Source: Strigamia acuminata
Taxonomy: Eukaryota; Arthropoda; Chilopoda; Geophilomorpha; Linotaeniidae
Reading direction: 5' to 3'
NCBI GenBank assembly: GCA_949358305.1
Contig: OX442318.1
Coordinates: forward strand, 11,080,517-11,144,516
Length of the DNA: 64,000 nt
Made by a program: the position numbers and the translations under genes. Position 1 is the stretch's first letter, and each line of letters starts with the position of its first letter. Of this stretch, positions 1-11,300 are shown in pieces. The notes below the pieces were generated by a model. It saw only the letters and a program-made list of their open reading frames with translations. It ran no database searches and had not been told where the DNA came from.

Positions 1-1
1 A

Positions 2-733
2 GCATTTCGCGCAGCTCAGGTGGAGGACAAGGACTGGAAACCCGCCCTCGGAGAATTTTTGCAAGCATATAGAAGCACGGAGCACAGGACGACGGGAAGT
101 TCGCCTTTCCAGCTGATGACGTCGCGAAAAATGAGAACTAAATTGCCACAGATCTCCAAATTGGAAAAAGGAAAACTGTTTAGAACAGTCCGAGCAAAGG
201 ATGAAGCCGAAAAGGAGAAGTCGAAGGTATATGCGGATCGAGTGCGGAAAGCAGAGCAAAGCAGCATTCGGATTGGAGACAAGGTGTTGTTGTCGAAAAT
301 TCGTAAACACAAACTGGATGCAGCATTTCACAAAGAAATAATGGTTGTGCAAAATAAGAAAAAGAACTGCATAATCCTGAGGACTCCAGATGGCAGAATC
401 CTGAAACGAAATATTTCCCATGTGAGGAAATTCATAGAAGCAGATGATGCTTTATTGGAAACAACAACTATTCCCACAACAGAGACAGAGGCGATTCCAC
501 ATCCAGATGTAGTTCCAGAGCCAGGTATCGACGAGGAGCCACTTCCAGAGATCGTAGAGCGCCCAGAGGTGCTACCGCCACCGGTGCCAGTTGCGCAGAT
601 AGCCCAACCCCCGAGAGGACGAGGGGCACCACGAGGTCCGCGACAACCGAAACCACCACCGGCCCCGCGATCACCACGCCCGAGACGTGCGAAGAGTGTG
701 CCAAGATATTTGGCAAACTATGATTTGACTTGA
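2..733 (+). CDS. Ty3/gypsy polyprotein, C-terminal part (integrase end), 5' truncated by window edge
   Basis: The frame is open from base 2 and gives about 243 residues before a TGA stop. The first ~60 residues match the end of a retroviral-type integrase core (LGEFLQAYRSTEHRTTGSSP, typical of Ty3/gypsy elements). A basic C-terminal integrase domain follows (IGDKVLL ... GRILKRNISHVRKF, a GPY/F-like module), then a proline- and glutamate-rich tail. The protein would insert element cDNA into the host chromosome. The frame is intact where visible, so the copy may be young. Gag, protease, RT, RNase H and the 5' LTR lie outside the window. The polypurine tract and LTR directly downstream support the call. 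Confidence 0.9.
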   Translation, partial: AFRAAQVEDKDWKPALGEFLQAYRSTEHRTTGSSPFQLMTSRKMRTKLPQISKLEKGKLFRTVRAKDEAEKEKSKVYADRVRKAEQSSIRIGDKVLLSKIRKHKLDAAFHKEIMVVQNKKKNCIILRTPDGRILKRNISHVRKFIEADDALLETTTIPTTETEAIPHPDVVPEPGIDEEPLPEIVERPEVLPPPVPVAQIAQPPRGRGAPRGPRQPKPPPAPRSPRPRRAKSVPRYLANYDLT

Positions 734-878
734 TGTGAAATTGCGTAGAGTGTTGGAAAAGAGGTTTAGTTAATAAGTACTAAGTGTTAAGTTAGAAAAA
801 ACAAACTCAGGCCTGAGAAAATATTTGTAATTCATAATCATGTATTTATTCATTTTATTTATTATTGTTTATCACTTT

Positions 879-894
879 GAAAAAAAAGAAGTGA
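879..894 (+). other. Polypurine tract of the Ty3/gypsy element
   Basis: A purine run (gaaaaaaaagaagtga) sits immediately before the LTR. In LTR retrotransposons this tract primes plus-strand DNA synthesis. Its position, ending at the TGTCGT of the LTR, is as expected. Confidence 0.7.
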
Positions 895-1045
895 TGTCGT
901 ATTTGTATGTTTGTATATTATGCCACTAGGTGGCAGCACTAATCAATCATGTGCCCGCTAGGTGATGCATACACCTAAGCGGTGAATAAAGTTCACTATT
1001 ACTTATACAACCGAACGTGTATGATTGACTCCCGAATACACGACA
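895..1045 (+). mobile_element. 3' LTR of the Ty3/gypsy element (151 bp)
   Basis: The LTR begins TGTCGT and ends ACGACA, a perfect 6-bp terminal inversion. An AATAAA polyadenylation signal lies near 984. It contains CCACTAGGTGGCAGC at 923-937, which fits the CTCF core consensus, and a weaker relative near 953. The LTR is short for the superfamily. The target duplication cannot be checked because the 5' end is outside the window. Confidence 0.75.
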
Positions 1046-1570
1046 GGCCCCAAAAATTCATTTTTTAGCGCGGGCCCCTAAATATTAACAGCCCAGGGCC
1101 CCAAAAAATTCATTTTTTAGCGCGGGCCCCGAAATATTAACAGCCCAGGGCCCCAAAAAATTCATTTGTTAGCGCGGGCCCCTAAATATTAACAGCCCAG
1201 GGCCCCAAAAAATTCATTTTTTTGCGCGGGACCCTAAAATAAAATTAATTCAGGCTCTAAAAATTCATTTTTCAGCGCGGGCCCCAAAATAATATTAACG
1301 TAAAGCCATAAAATTTCATTTTTCATCGTGGGCCCCTACATAATAACAGCGCAGGGGCCCAAAAATTCCATTTTTTATCGCGGGCCCCGAAATAAAATGA
1401 GCCCAGGGCCCTAAAAACTCCTTTTTTTATCGCGGGTCCACGCCTAACAGTGGCCAAGGGGCCCAAAAATTCATTTTTTTGTCTGGGCCCATGAATAAAA
1501 TGAGCCCAAAGCCTGAAAAATTCGATTTTTATCGCCTAGGCCTAAATGATAACGGGCTAGGGCCCCAAAA
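1046..1570. repeat. 52-bp GC-rich/AT tandem array
   Basis: About ten diverging copies of a roughly 52-bp unit. Each has gggcccc, an A-run, ttcatttttta, then gcgcgggcccc and (t/g)aaatattaacagccca. It starts at the LTR border. GGGCCC palindromes recur twice per unit. No coding potential is seen. Confidence 0.8.
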
Positions 1571-1734
1571 TTGTGCTCTGGTTGTTTGAATCTCACCGCC
1601 AGATGTCGTAGCGAACAAACGTAGACGATATTCAGCAGATTTACAATTTTTAATCCGATTTTTCTTCACAGTTATAACAAAAACAAAATTAGAAAAAAGC
1701 ATATTATCACAAAAAATTAACGTGCAACTTCTGC

Positions 1735-3037
1735 TCAATTTTTATTCGCAACAAGAACTCCCTGACCCGCCGCTCCCTTCATTTGTGACTCGGCGATCGA
1801 CGCCAGCAACTCGTCTTGACTTCGAATTCGAATGTTGTGTTTCTCCCGATAATCCGAGATTTCCTTGCCCTTAGACACGATCTGCTGGTTCAAGCTCTCG
1901 ATTACTACGCCCAGCTGCAAAACAAACAACAAACTCATCAAAATAGATCCAAATATCAAACAAATAACGTCAAAAAATATCATAATAGTTCAAAAAACAT
2001 CAAAATAATTGCAAAACCTCATCATTTCTACAACAAAATATCAAAACAAATTAAAATAACTCATAATATTATCAAAATAGATCTAAAAATTATCAAATTA
2101 AATAAAAATTATCAGAAAATTAAAAAAAATCAAAATCAAAATCAAAAAACATCAAAATTACGTTTATAAACATCAAAATTACTTTTATAAACATCAAAAT
2201 AACTTTTATAAACATCAAAATTACTTTTATAAACACTAAAATAACTCAAAAACATCAAAATCGCTCAAAATACATCAAAATAACGTTTAAAAAACATCGG
2301 AATATCTTTAAAACTCAAAAATAACTCAAACATCAGAAAAAACCAAAATAAATCAAAATAACTCTAAAACATCAAAATAAATACAAAAACATCATAATTT
2401 CTACAAAAACATCAAAACAAATTTTAAAAAGTAAAAAAAAAACTATCAAAATAACTCGAGAAACATCAAAATAAATCAAAAAATATCAGAAAATTAAAAA
2501 AAATCACAAAATAACTCAAAAAATATAAAAATAACACAAAATTTCTACAAAAACATCAATTCTAACTCAAACAACGTAGAAATAAACAAACAAATATCAA
2601 AATAAAAACAAATAAATAAATAAACAACCAAAAAACATCAAAATGAATGAAAATAAATCGATCAAATCAAACCAAATCACCTGTTCTTTATTATTGATTA
2701 AAGCGGGTAGGACCTCCTTGACGGTTCTGGCAACCAAAACACCACCAACCATACGAAAACATTTTCTATTCGCGTCGACCTCTTTCAGTGTGTCAACGAC
2801 CAAACTAGAGAGAGAAATAAAGCAAAAATGAGTTTAATTTTGTAACACTCGACGGCAATGTGCGACAAACTTGTGCTCGTTTAGTTCCATTTCTAACTCG
2901 GCCACTTTTAGTGCCAAACTCCTTTGTTCCTGGCGCAATTGATTAAACCTAGAGAGTATTTGTTCCTGAGTTGGTGGTTTATTTTTACCGATACTTTTGT
3001 TACTCGCAGATGAAGTTGATTTGTCATCCGACGCCAT
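1735..3037 (-). CDS. PFDN2: Prefoldin subunit 2
   Basis: Three exons, 3037-2871, 2804-2681 and 1914-1735, give 156 residues (human PFDN2 has 154). It is a beta-type subunit of the hexameric prefoldin chaperone, which hands unfolded actin and tubulin to the TRiC/CCT chaperonin in the cytosol. Recognisable signatures are FNQLRQEQRSLALKVAELEM near the N-terminal helix, VVDTLKEVDANRKCFRMVGG and ARTVKEVLPALINNKEQ in the hairpin, and KGKEISDYREKHNIR in the C-terminal helix. Both introns are GT-AG and phase-consistent (phase 2, then 0). Intron 2 (1915-2680) is a degenerate AACATCAAAAT repeat. The ATG lies in the context gccATGg-like on the minus strand, with no upstream in-frame alternative. Confidence 0.95.
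1930..2660. repeat. Degenerate A-rich repeat in PFDN2 intron 2
   Basis: A loose tandem of aaaacatcaaaataact-like units fills the intron. The copies are poorly conserved, and the only open frames are low-complexity Asn/Lys/Ile runs. Confidence 0.7.
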
Positions 3038-4086
3038 TTTTTTGCTGTTTGGCGCTGTATCGTTGTGTTAGTCATAGGACGAATCTTTAATGTACAATAC
3101 ATTTTTTAAAAATATTTAAAGGAATATTTGGACGAAGTAAAATTTTCTAAAAATATAAAATCGCACAATTTTTATTTCGGTGTCAAATGATTTATTTGTA
3201 AATTATCATTTTTTGATTTTTGAAGTAAAAACATGACTAACGACAAGACGGTGTTGTCTCGGTTTCGCTTCGACGATTAAAACGGGAATATTTCCTTATA
3301 CTTTTTATAAAATAAAGTGTTTAAAATATTTTATTCCATTTTTAATTAATTTTAAAAATAATTATTAAATTATTTATGATTCAAACAAATTGTATGACGT
3401 TTGGTGCTGTCCTGCAATCGCGGCCGCCTGGTGAGAGAATCCAACTATAACTCCTCAAAAATCATGGCCGCCATGAGCAACATCAAATAAACCAAATAAA
3501 ATTACAAAATCATTATTTTATTACCGAATTGACAATTAAAACCCCATCTTTTCACTTCAAAAGACCCAAACAAACATGCCACACAACTTCCCAACTCTCT
3601 TTTAAAAACTCGAAAACATAAATTTATATTTTATTCACTTTTTGTATGCACAATTTAAATAACTCGTGATATAACACTGATAAATTCTTAAAACTTATCA
3701 ATTAGCACAGTGAAATGTACAAAATTACAAACATTAACAATCTCAGTTACCAAGCGTATACTGGGAAAGTGGAAATGCCGGCACATCCGATGGCCACAAA
3801 TAAAAAACACTTGATTAAACACATTCTATTCACAATATAAAGCCACAGAAAATAATCCCTCTCTCATATACATATACTTGATCATTATATACACAAAATC
3901 ATTTAAATATTTAAATTAAAAACAAAAAAAATCTCATTTATGTTGACAAAAACGCAAACGGTGGAGATCTGTTGGATGAATGGCCCCATCTGGGTATTTT
4001 CTCATTAAACAGTAAAATGGACATGAAATTGGTGATGGTCTTCACTTTATAAAACAAAAAAATTGTTTTTCCTGCATTTTTGGTCT
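3038..4086. other. Intergenic: PFDN2 upstream region and palmitoyltransferase 3' flank
   Basis: AT-rich sequence between the PFDN2 start and the stop of the next gene. It should hold the PFDN2 promoter and the 3' UTR of the DHHC gene, both on the minus strand. I see no coding signal, RNA gene or clear element here. Confidence 0.5.
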
Positions 4087-7000
4087 CTATACGTCGTAGT
4101 TTGTACATGCGGCGACATTACGCGGCGGGTTCTGGCACGGCAACACCCACAGGAAAGGTGAACCTAAATACGAAGACATTTGTGATTTTAATCGATTTTA
4201 ATGGGAAATTGGGATTTGTTGAATTACCTCTCCCGCACACTTCGCTGAGCAGCGCCATTTTGGGTTTCCTGGGTCTGAATGGACCTTTCCTTTGGATTTG
4301 TTCCACGGCTGTTTCGTCCGTCAGTATTGCGGTCAACTGGAGAAAAGAGAATAATAGCATTTATTAACCGCTCAAGTGTCGTTTCCTTGATGAAGGTTTT
4401 ATTATTACCTGATCAAACATTATTGCGGTGACAAAAAGCCCAAAAAGTAGACTTTCAACCATTAATATAACACAATGGATGCTGAAATTAATTCGTTTTT
4501 AGTAAAAGGACAATACTTGCACCTTAAGTATTATTTATAACATTTTTCATGCATAAAAATACATTTTTCATGCATAAAAATACATTTTTCATGCATAAAA
4601 ATACATTTTTCATGCATAAAAATACATTTTTCATGCATAAAAATACATTTTTCATGCATAAAAATACATTTTTCATGCATAAAAATACATTTTTCATGCA
4701 TAAAAATACATTTTTCATGCATGAAAATGCGTTTACCTGCATGAAAAATGTACTTTTATGCATGAAAAATGTATTTTTATGCATAAAAAATGTATTTTTA
4801 TGCATGAAAAATGTATTTTTATGCATGAAAAATGTATTTTTATGCATGAAAAATGTATTTTTATGCATGAAAAATGTATTTTTATGCATGAAAAATGTAT
4901 TTTTATGCATGAAAAATGTATTTTTATGCATGAAAAATGTATTTTTATGCATGAAAAATGTATTTTTATGCATGAAAAATGTATTTTTATGCATGAAAAA
5001 TGTATTTTTATGCATGAAAAATGTATTTTTATGCATGAAAAATGTATTTTTATGCATGAAAAATGTATTTTTATGCATGAAAAATGTATTTTTATGCATG
5101 AAAAATGTATTTTTATGCATGAAAAATGTGCTTACCTGCATGAAAAATGTATTTATATGCATTAAAATTGCATTTGTATGCACACAGATGCATAAAATTG
5201 CATGAAATAAACGAAAATACACGAATATGCAGGAAAAATGTAGAAATGTGTATAAAAATTGTATTTGTACGCAAGAAAATTGCATTTTCACACATGATGA
5301 CATGAAGATTGCATTTTCACTCATAAAGATTGCATTTTCACTCATAAAGATTGCATTTTCACTCATAAAGATTGCATTTTCACTCATAAAGATTGCATTT
5401 TCACTCATAAAGATTGCATTTTCACTCATAAAGATTGCATTTTCACTCATAAAGATTGCATTTTCATGCATAAAGATGCAGAAAAATGCATAATAATGCA
5501 GAAAAATGCATGATAATGCAGAAAAATGAATGATAATACACGAAAATGCATGTAAATGCTTGGTAATCTTTGATTTTTATAGTAAAAAAGTGTTCTTACA
5601 CCCTGATTTGTTTCGTATTTTCATCTTCAATGCATGTGGTGCACTCTGTTAACCAAGATATTACCACTAAAATAATGGCGTGTAAACTGGCAAGTCCTAA
5701 ATAAAAGAAAACAAAAAATCAACTCGTTACTTTTTCACGTCGAAAGCGGAAATTGAACAATACCAAAAACATTTATTTCTCACCAACATAGACAAGAAAT
5801 TGTATAAAATATTTCTGATTAAATTCTCCAACACAGTTGTTGATCCTGAAAACGAAAATATGAAATAAACAAAATTGTTTTGATGTTGCAAATCGTAATG
5901 AAATGACCAAGGACAATGGTGATCCATTCGGCGGACACAGCGCTGGCAAATACGGCAGTGATGAGCTCTGGGAGGTCTGTACGTTTCGCATCTGCCACAA
6001 ACCGTCCAATCTTCCTGTTTCAATTAGAGTCAATCAAATATATCAAATAAAAAAAATCGAATTATTTCATATAACCCTAAAAATGATTTATTTTCATAAC
6101 ATTTGTTAGAAAATTATGTTTTTAACCATTTTTAACCAGTTTTAATCATTTTAAACGAACAAAACGTGCAAAAATTGCTAATACTAACTGTTTTTTTTTT
6201 CGTTTATTTCGGGTGAAATTATTCAAAAAATGTCGAAAAAACGTTTACAAGTTCAATTTTCGGTCATTTTTCATCCCCGAAAAACTATTTTCTATTATTT
6301 TGGGTGAAATAATTCCAAAAATGTCTAAAAATCATTTTAAAAATTCGATTTTCAGCCATTTTTCATTTTTATCCCTCTAAAAAAATAGTTTTTAACCATT
6401 TTTAACCATTTTTAATCATTTTAAACGAACAAAACGTGCAAAAATTGCTAATACTAACTGTTTTTTTCGTTTATTTCGAATGAAATGATTCAAAAAATGT
6501 CGAAAAAACGTTTACAAAATTCAATTTTCGGTTATTTTTCATCCCCGAAAAACTATTTTCTATTATTTTGGGTGAAATAATTCCAAAAATGTCTAAAAAT
6601 TATTTTAAAAATTCGATTTTCAGCCATTTTTAATTAATCCAACCAAAATAAACAATAAAAATGGCAAACTAAAACCGCTTTCTTATTATCTAGATGAAAC
6701 AATTTCAAAAATTCTCCCAAAAAAACAAATTTGTTGACAATTCGTGCATAAATCAATGGATAAGTGCCTTTTCTTGCAAGAGTATTTTCCCTTCGGAATG
6801 CATGTCGGAAAAATCCAAGCTGTTGGTCGGTAGCGGGATTATCCCTGGATCCGTGAGGACAGCCCTGAGGTGAGCCATGACGAGAAGAAATACAATTATG
6901 TTGAAGACTATGGCATTGATGGCGCCCCATAGGCTGCAATTTTAAAAATGATGAGTAAATTGTGCGGTTATATGTTTTCCGGGTGGCGGTTATACCTGGT

Positions 7001-7114
7001 CGACATGGTGAGTATTATGATCCATCGAATGACAACGTAGTCGGCGTATCCCACAGCTAGATATGTTAAAAACATGCAGATTATTCCGCACGGATCGCCG
7101 CGAAACACCACCAT
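4087..7114 (-). CDS. Dnz1-like: DHHC palmitoyltransferase, Dnz1/ZDHHC3-7 type
   Basis: Eight exons: 7114-6996, 6933-6768, 6014-5908, 5845-5784, 5696-5600, 4481-4409, 4336-4228, 4163-4087. The product is 269 residues (Drosophila Dnz1 about 276). The enzyme transfers palmitate to protein cysteines, usually in the Golgi. The first exon gives [16 protein letters not shown] (first membrane segment). Next come [10 protein letters not shown] and the zinc-binding cysteine-rich domain, C101 to C129, with DHHC at 126-129 followed by [15 protein letters not shown]. Two more membrane segments follow, then the [10 protein letters not shown] segment and a C-terminus ending YDV. The exon 2 donor appears to be GC (AAAAG|gcactt at 6768), because no GT occurs before the in-frame stop. 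All other introns are GT-AG. Introns 2 and 5 are expanded by tandem repeats. Confidence 0.93.
4530..5130. repeat. 21-bp tandem array with an orientation switch (intron 5 of the DHHC gene)
   Basis: From about 4538 to 4735 the unit reads cataaaaatacatttttcatg. From about 4735 to 5130 its reverse complement is repeated (tgcatgaaaaatgtattttta). The two arms form a very long inverted repeat with the switch near 4735. Each unit carries one A5 and one T5 tract about 10 bp apart. The 21-bp period leaves frames open on both strands; these are not genes. Confidence 0.95.
5290..5560. repeat. 21-bp tandem array, second family in the same intron
   Basis: About eight units of ttgcattttcactcataaag type, then decaying aaaatgcataataatgcag copies. 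It shares the tgcattt core with the neighbouring array and may derive from it. Confidence 0.9.
6113..6632. repeat. Two direct copies of a ~270-bp sequence (intron 2 of the DHHC gene)
   Basis: The block starting tttttaaccatttttaacca and ending attttcagccatttttca occurs near 6113-6365 and again near 6388-6632 with few differences. It looks like a local duplication. No open frame or terminal repeats are seen. Confidence 0.8.
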
Positions 7115-8369
7115 TTTTCATCACTGCTACATAACTGACATCTAACGGCGATGTGACGGATTACTTACCTTTGCAAAGAGAGTGCGGGTCGAGGTGCGGG
7201 TCGAGGTGCAGGTGACTTAAAATCGATGTTTATGTGCTTTATGGAGTTATTTATGTTTATTTATTATTGTGTGGTGGAATAAAAGGAACTGTTGGAGAAA
7301 CTCGACAATTCTCATGTTTTTTGAAAATATTTTTTTGGAAATTATCTGTAAGAAATGAATCTGTAAATCTGTAAAAATTAATAAGGGGATTTTTATTTTT
7401 ACGGATTTTTATCATTTCTAGGATTCTTATAAATTTCAGAAGTTCTTACAAATTTACTAGATTCCTAAAGATTCAAACTGATTTCACAGTTTTAAACAAA
7501 ATTTCTAAAAAAAAAATGTACAAGTTTTATGATGATTTTAATAAGATTTATAAAGATTTCAACAAGATTTACGAAGATTTCAAGTAGATTTATAAAAATT
7601 TCAACAAGATTTACGAAGATTTCAAGTAGATTTATAAAAATTTCAACAATATTTAAGATTTAAAACAATTTCTAAAGATTTAAAACCATTTCTAAAGATT
7701 TAAAACGATTTCTAAAGATTTTAAACGATTTCTAAAGATTTAAAACGATGTATGTAGATTTCAACGAAATTTATGAAGATTTCCATTAGATTTATGAAGA
7801 TTTCAACGAAATTTATGATTTCAACGAAATTTATGATTTCAACGAAATTTATGATTTCAAAGAAATTTATGAAGATTTCAACGAAATTTATGAAGATTTC
7901 AACGAAATTTATGAAGATTTCAACGAAATTTATGAAGATTTCAACGAAATTTATGAAGATTTCAACGAAATTTATGAAGATTTCAGCTAGATTTATGAAG
8001 ATTTCAACTAGATTTATGAAGATTTCAACTAGATTTACGAAGATTTCAACTAGATTTATGAAGATTTCAACTAGATTTATGAAAATTTAAACTAGATTTA
8101 TGAAGATTTAAAACAATTTCTAAAGATTTAAAACGATTTCTAAAGATTTAAACCAATTTCTAAAGATTTAAAACAATTTCAAAAGATTTCCAAAAGATTT
8201 CAAAAGATCTCCAAACATTTCTACAACTGATTTTTATCCCTGATCTAACAGACGTCCATTATTCCAAGAAAATAACTTACTACCGCTACTATAAATCAAA
8301 TCACCGCAACTAAATCCTTACTCACAAACTTTAATCACAAAAACAACCAAACCTACATCAATCAATCAA
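7115..8369. repeat. Intergenic with a 21-bp tandem array at ~7560-8200
   Basis: About 0.4 kb of plain AT-rich DNA, including the DHHC gene 5' flank, precedes a long array of ttatgaagatttcaacgaaa-type units. The best-conserved copies lie at 7780-8090. Older edges read aaagatttaaaacgatttct. The periodic open frame at 7773-8090 is a repeat artefact. Confidence 0.85.
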
Positions 8370-11300
8370 TCAATCATCCAAATAAACCGACATCCGAAAC
8401 AAAACCCCACCGTTCGACTTATGCACGTGCGCCTTCTCATGCAGCACACTATGCTCCACAAAAGCCGCGAACCCACACCCAACATTATTCCCTGGCGGCG
8501 GCTTCTCGAACTTACACTGCGCAGCCCTCGCCGGCACGATCGTATCAAACACATCGCTCGCCTCCGCATCAACCGTCGCCATACTCAGCACGTACTTACT
8601 CGTAAACGGCCACGCCACGACCCCATCGAACCTCCCCGGCAACAAAACCGCATAAAACCCAACGTGATCCGTCTGATCGTAATTCGGATACACGTGCAGT
8701 ACCATATGGTACCCCGGTACGTGCGTGTAGAACGGACGACTCTCGATGTAGTCGAAATTCAAGTCGCGGTACTCCTTCATCTTGGCGTCGAAGTCCGGGA
8801 CGTGCCACGCGTATTCGCTGACGAGGTGGCCGTCGCGGACCGCCAGGCGGGCCACGTTGGTGCCGAGGAAGGTTTCCCAGGGTTGGCGGACGGCGTTGCG
8901 GCCGAGGGCGGTCTTGAGGTGGTGCACTTCGCGCTCCATTTGCTCGTTTCTGTTGCGGTTGGTAACGACGTGGCCGGTGTCGCCTTCGAGGCGTTTTACT
9001 CGGGATTCGAGGTCGGAGAATTTCTCTTCTACTTTGTGGAAGACTGTTAGGTCGGAGGTGAAGATTTTGTCGAGTTTGTTTTCGAGTTTTGTCATGCGGG
9101 TGTTCACGGCGGCCACTTCTCGCACTGAAAATGTTGTGAGGGGATGAGTCAGTGTAATGCAGTGAAGTTAAGGGAAGAAAAGGGAGGGTTGGCTTTCCTG
9201 CAAGTAGTTTGGGAAAGGGAGTTGATGTGACAACAGGTGTCAAGATTTTAAAGAGCCCCTTGGTGCAAGTGGAAAATGCACTTTTTTTGTTTAAAAATGC
9301 ACTTTTTTGGGTAAAAATAAACTTTTTTTTGTCTAAAAATGCACTTTTTTGGGTAAAAATAAACTTTTTTTTGTCTAAAAATGCACTTTTTTGGGTAAAA
9401 ATAAACTTTTTTTTGTCTAAAAATGCACTTTTTTGGGTAAAAATAAACTTTTTTTTGTCTAAAAATGCACTTTTTTGGGTAAAAATAAACTTTTTTTTGT
9501 CTAAAAATGCACTTTTTTGGGTAAAAATAAACTTTTTTTTGTCTAAAAATGCACTTTTTTGGGTAAAAATAAACTTTTTTGGGTAAAAATGCACTTTTTT
9601 TGTCTAAAAATGCTCTTTTTTGTCTAAAAATGCACTTTTTTGGTCTAAAAATGCACTTTTTTTTGTCTAAAAATGCACTTTTTTTTGTCTAAAAAAGCAC
9701 TTTTTTTTGTCTAAAAATGCACTTTTTTTTGTCTAAAAATGCACTTTTTTTGTCTAAAAATGCTCTTTTTTGTCTAAAAATGCACTTTTTTGGTCTAAAA
9801 ATGCACTTTTTTGGTCTAAAAATGCACTTTTTTTTGTCTAAAAATGCACTTTTTTTTGTCTAAAAAAGCACTTTTTTTTGTCTAAAAATGCACTTTTTTT
9901 TGTCTAAAAATGCACTTTTTTTTGTCTAAAAATGCACTTTTTTATGCCCCCGAAAACCAGCGAAAACCACAGAAGACTCGCATCAGTTGTTGACAGACAT
10001 TTAAGACTCTACCGGACCCAGCAGTTATCAAAGAGTGTCAGCCTGAATCCCTCCCACGGTGTTACATAATACACGTATCAAGTTTACACGTTAAAAACAC
10101 AATATTGACAAACTCGTAAACGCAACAACACAGCACAAACACGAATATGACTCACTGCTAGAAAACTTTAATTCCCGCCATTGTGCCAAAACTGAATAAG
10201 GTCGACTTTCTACATCGAATTGACCGCTTTGAAGTCTATCCACACTTAATTCAATCCACGCTGAATTAAACGAGAAAACATTACATTATTTCAACTATTT
10301 ATATTCACGAGATAAATTTAGAGGATATTGATCTAACATTTATCCTTATCGCCTTATCAGTTATTACTGGCATTAGCGACATCGTGCGTTAGAATAAATA
10401 ACTAAAAGTCGTTGTTGTCGCTCGCTAAGCCTATTTTCAACACTTACGTTCACATTTCGGTGGATCGCCGTCCCATCCCGTTTCTGGATGAAGACAAGTC
10501 CGAATACTCTCGCCGATCAACACGTAACCATCTCGACAATAATACACTATCTCATCGCCGTATCTAAATTTTTCCACACTTTCAGGCTTTGGATCGACGA
10601 AACCATTTAAAATCTCGTCGGGATCTCCGCAAATTACCTCTGCGAGAAGAGAAAAAAATATTTATTTCTAATAATTTACACCGAGTTTGAGTTTTCTGTA
10701 CCGTTGACAGTCACTAAGAATTTCTTCTTGACCGGAGGATCGGCGATGATCTCGCACGAATATTTCCCTTCGTCGGATCTGGTGACATTGGCGAGGGTCA
10801 ACACGTGTTCATTGATTATCTGGAATCGATTGTCCAATGTGATGATGACTGTGGAAGCTGATAACAGTTGCGATCCCTTTCTCCATAACCGATGATAGTG
10901 GGCTAAATAAATTGTTGCGTTATGCCAGGAATTTATATTGATGTGTAAATTAAATGTTACCCAAATGTTTTTCATCTTCATCACAAGACAAAGTCAAATT
11001 TTGTCCAGTCCACACTGATATTGATGCTGGTGGATCTGCAGCTGAAGAATTGATTAAAATTCCCTCTAAAAAATTCAATAAAATGGATTTTTATTATTTT
11101 TGGATCAAAATATTCAAAATATACAAAATATTCAAAAAACAAAATATAAAATCGACTCATTTGGTTTGAGTTCACTTGTAAAATGATCATTTGCATGTTA
11201 TTCTCATGGGGAATAAATAAAAATGTCAAGCAACCCTTTAATATCAACTGATTAGAAATGAGATCAATGTACACAAATTCAAAAAACAAGATAACCCTTT

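Noticed and set aside
4530-5130. CRISPR array
   Set aside because: Eukaryotic intron; the repeats are contiguous, with no unique spacers.
4524-5493. Long open frames made of [14 protein letters not shown] or MKNVFLC repeats on both strands
   Set aside because: They come from the 21-bp array, whose length is a multiple of three and lacks stops. Frames are open on both strands, and the array lies in an intron.
8370-9124. TRAF signalling adaptor
   Set aside because: No RING or TRAF zinc fingers upstream; the preceding exons on the same strand are signal peptide, Ig and CCP, with matching phase.
8596-9594. 332-residue minus-strand frame starting in the 42-bp array and running into the MATH exon
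   Set aside because: It reads the MATH exon in the wrong frame; the correct frame gives a recognisable MATH domain and joins in phase with the CCP exon.
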